Part shown: one piece after another, positions 62,110 to 64,000 of the stretch
How positions within the stretch are numbered: the stretch's first letter is position 1
How the letters are laid out: each line of letters starts with the position of its first letter
Assembly: GCF_000807855.2 (NCBI RefSeq)
Contig: NZ_JRYR02000001.1
Coordinates: forward strand, 2,533,699 to 2,597,698
DNA: 64,000 nucleotides
Source: Flammeovirga pacifica
GTDB lineage: Bacteria; Bacteroidota; Bacteroidia; Cytophagales; Flammeovirgaceae
Direction: 5' to 3'
Notes under the pieces: generated by a model
What the model was told of the DNA's origin: nothing
Seen by the model: only the letters and a program-made list of their open reading frames with translations
The model's database searches: none
Made by a program: the position numbers and the translations under genes

Positions 62110-62174
62110 ATAACTATAAACGCTCTTTTAATTGAATAACCACCGAAAAACATCTACTCATTAAAGAAATAATT

Positions 62175-62394
62175 CATTCTAACGATTTCATACAACCGCT
62201 TGCTCATAACGTACAAAAGATTCCTTTTCCTAACCATGATATTTGTAATGTAATCAATCGGGAATAGCAACAAAATACAGTTATTCAGATCATTACAAAA
62301 ATTCAAACACCTCTTCGGAGATCAATTTTAAAATAAAAAAATATCATGAAAAAAGTTACAAATTTCGTTTTCGCTCTTATCGCTTCTTTAGCTG
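62175..62394 (+). repeat. Direct repeat, copy 1: leader and start of hydrolase gene
   Basis: From CATTCTAACG at 62175 through the first 16 codons of the hydrolase gene, this segment is repeated at 63781-64000, offset 1606 bases. I see only one base difference in the leader (C/T at 62308 versus 63914) before the copies diverge or the window ends. It marks a recent tandem gene duplication that includes the promoter. Confidence 0.9.
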
Positions 62395-63584
62395 TTTCTA
62401 CTACTTTATTTGCTCAGGAAAATCAGAAAAAAAATGATTTGAAATTAATTAAAGAAAGTGGTGAAGGAAAACTTTATGAGGCCAACGGATTCTTAATTCC
62501 GGTTATCTCTGGTTCTACTTTTGAAATGGGACAACAATATGGTGCTTTGATGGTCGATGAGATGGAAAAAGTTTATAACCTATTAATTAAAAGTTCGATT
62601 GATAAAGGGGAATTAGACCAAGAAACTATTTCGTTTTGGGTCAATAGAGCTTACGGGACTGGTTCTCTTAGAACAAAAAGATTTTACGATGGGGTAGCCG
62701 AAGGTACGGGTTGGTCATTAGATAAAGTTGTCTTCCTTGATCAAGTAATGGAGTTCGGTATCTATGAAGAAAAACTACATTCATTTGCAGGTTGTACTTC
62801 TATTGCTTCTTGGGATGAGCAGTCGAAAGATGGAAATATGTACATTGGTAGAAATATGGACTGGAGTCCTGCCTTTAATAAATTCCCTACAGTACTTACT
62901 GTTAGAAAACCTAACGATGGTTCTTACAAAATGGCCACTACTGGATGGGCAGGTATGTATTGTGCATTTACTGCTATGAATGAAAAAGGAGTGTATATCG
63001 ATTTACACGATGGTACTAGTATGGGTGGTTCTTTAGTATTTAAAGAAAGACCGTCTATCCTTAATACGCTTACAGATATGTTGAGTGAGTCAGATAATTT
63101 AGATGCTTTAAAAGCTAGATTCAATGGTATAAACAACAGTACTTCTGCTATTTTTACTATTGCTGATAAGAACAGTGCTGCATCTATGGAATGTTCTTCT
63201 TTAAATGGTAACAGATTACGTTTACCTGAAGGAAACTCTATTACTGTTGTGAACTCGTTCTTAGGAGAATCTTGGGGACTTGGTAAAAGAGAAACAGTAA
63301 GTAACTCTCTAAGACGTTATGCAAATATGACAGACCGTCTAGCTGAAAATAAAGGCCAAATGGACGCTCAAAAAACAAAAGATTTAATGGATATCAGATT
63401 GTTCAATGATGACAATTCTTTCAAAGATAATGGTGGATGTACTAAACCTGCTTTACAGGATGCTGACATCACCAACTACCAAACAGTTTTTGATATTAAT
63501 GCTCAAAAAGTATACTTAAAAATACCAGTGCCTGAGTATTTCGCTGATTGGACTGAGATTGATTTAAATACATTATTCAACTAA
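62346..63584 (+). CDS. C45-type Ntn hydrolase (linear amide C-N hydrolase)
   Basis: 412 residues with a signal peptide (ending TTLFAQ). ISGSTFEMGQQYGALMVDEM (about 55-74) and the site AGCTSIASW with Cys150, followed by YIGRNMDWSP (R169, N170, D172), match the acyl-CoA:6-aminopenicillanate acyltransferase/C45 branch of the choloylglycine-hydrolase fold. These enzymes cleave linear amides after autoproteolysis that exposes the Cys; here that would remove residues before Cys150. The natural substrate is unknown, possibly N-acyl signals, peptides or lipids. Followed by a terminator and a second copy of its own leader and start. Confidence 0.85.
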   Translation: MKKVTNFVFALIASLAVSTTLFAQENQKKNDLKLIKESGEGKLYEANGFLIPVISGSTFEMGQQYGALMVDEMEKVYNLLIKSSIDKGELDQETISFWVNRAYGTGSLRTKRFYDGVAEGTGWSLDKVVFLDQVMEFGIYEEKLHSFAGCTSIASWDEQSKDGNMYIGRNMDWSPAFNKFPTVLTVRKPNDGSYKMATTGWAGMYCAFTAMNEKGVYIDLHDGTSMGGSLVFKERPSILNTLTDMLSESDNLDALKARFNGINNSTSAIFTIADKNSAASMECSSLNGNRLRLPEGNSITVVNSFLGESWGLGKRETVSNSLRRYANMTDRLAENKGQMDAQKTKDLMDIRLFNDDNSFKDNGGCTKPALQDADITNYQTVFDINAQKVYLKIPVPEYFADWTEIDLNTLFN

Positions 63585-63612
63585 TCTTTAGTTAGAGTAA
63601 TCCTTTATAAAT

Positions 63613-63647
63613 AACACGAGCCTCCTTAAAGGTTCGTGTTTTTTTTA
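63613..63647 (+). terminator. Terminator of first hydrolase copy
   Basis: Stem AACACGAGCC (63613-63622) / GGTTCGTGTT (63631-63640) with one G-T pair, followed by seven or more T. Confidence 0.85.
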
Positions 63648-63951
63648 TACAAGAAACTTTACAGATTCCTACATAAAAAAATGTATACTGCTTCTCCCCC
63701 ACTTACTATAAACTCTCAAAAACTAATCAATTAAAACTCATATAAAAGACAAGGAAAAAAGATTTTTCACACACAATTCACATTCTAACGATTTCATACA
63801 ACCGCTTGCTCATAACGTACAAAAGATTCCTTTTCCTAACCATGATATTTGTAATGTAATCAATCGGGAATAGCAACAAAATACAGTTATTCAGATCATT
63901 ACAAAAATTTAAACACCTCTTCGGAGATCAATTTTAAAATAAAAAAATATC
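63648..63951. promoter_or_regulatory. Duplicated leader of second hydrolase copy
   Basis: About 130 bases of unique sequence, then from 63781 the near-identical copy of the leader found at 62175-62345. No other gene. Confidence 0.6.
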
Positions 63952-64000
63952 ATGAAAAAAGTTACAAATTTCGTTTTCGCTCTTATCGCTTCTTTAGCTA
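63781..64000 (+). repeat. Direct repeat, copy 2
   Basis: Second copy of the segment at 62175-62394. It continues into the coding start and is cut by the window end, so the full repeat length is unknown. Confidence 0.9.
63952..64000 (+). CDS. Second C45-type hydrolase copy, 5' end only
   Basis: ATG at 63952 followed by 16 codons encoding MKKVTNFVFALIASLA, identical to the first residues of the gene at 62346. The rest lies beyond the window. Its leader is also a near-perfect copy, so it should be expressed like the first gene. Confidence 0.75.
   Translation, partial: MKKVTNFVFALIASLA

Noticed and set aside
62175..64000. Direct repeats as ends of a transposon or attachment sites
   Set aside because: The repeat covers the leader plus coding start of the same gene family, with no transposase or integrase, so a tandem gene duplication explains it.

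Overview
The window reads as an AT-rich chromosomal segment of a marine, polysaccharide-degrading member of the Bacteroidota. SusC/SusD pairs, type IX secretion (T9SS) C-terminal sorting domains, lipoprotein signals of the L-x-x-C type and the almost complete absence of Shine-Dalgarno sequences all point that way. Enzymes for brown-algal alginate (PL6, PL7 x2, PL17) and for red-algal galactans (GH16, GH86) make a Flammeovirga-like organism the best guess. The genus is an inference. No tRNA, rRNA, CRISPR array, insertion sequence or phage module was seen.

Left part (1-16.9 kb): a partial unknown gene overlaps a Rieske/glutamate-synthase-domain fusion. Then come a T9SS-secreted GH16 enzyme, a PNGase F-type glycosidase, and two small unknown genes next to a dispersed hairpin repeat. 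Bases 7594-16859 hold a complete heme-acquisition operon on the minus strand in the order hmuR-hmuY-hmuS-hmuT-hmuU-hmuV: TonB receptor, hemophore-like lipoprotein, membrane-anchored CobN-like chelatase, and three small membrane proteins including an ExbB/TolQ-type channel and a DUF2149 protein.

Middle (17-26 kb): a quinone-oxidoreductase-like dehydrogenase divergent from hmuR, an orphan TonB receptor, a TPR-AAA+ ATPase coupled to a TPR membrane protein, and a winged-helix regulator flanked by two small lipoprotein genes. Both lipoprotein genes carry GTTAC-type repeats at 10-bp spacing in front of them.

Alginate locus (26.1-49.2 kb): a FadR-type GntR regulator, a SusC-SusD-PL7-scaffold operon, a second minus-strand operon (PL6, KdgF, MFS permease, DEH reductase, PL7, KDG kinase, KDPG aldolase) and a divergent PL17 exolyase. 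Together they cover surface cleavage, uptake, depolymerisation to monomer, linearisation to DEH, reduction to KDG, phosphorylation, and cleavage to pyruvate and glyceraldehyde-3-phosphate. A shared TTGGT-N2-ACCAA palindrome stands in front of the regulator gene, susC, PL6 and PL17, and very likely defines the regulon.

Right part (49.2-64 kb): a Crp/Fnr regulator and an old-yellow-enzyme gene separated by a perfect CRP-type palindrome; a MarR regulator and DoxX gene sharing a palindrome; a cold-shock-domain protein; and a GH86 agarase/porphyranase. Next is a cassette of TPR-CHAT protease, ECF sigma factor and single-pass membrane protein. It resembles the protease/sigma logic of type III-E CRISPR (Craspase) but has no CRISPR, and is the most interesting candidate here for an undescribed system. 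The window ends with an AraC regulator, a cupin, and a tandemly duplicated C45-type Ntn hydrolase whose second copy runs off the edge.
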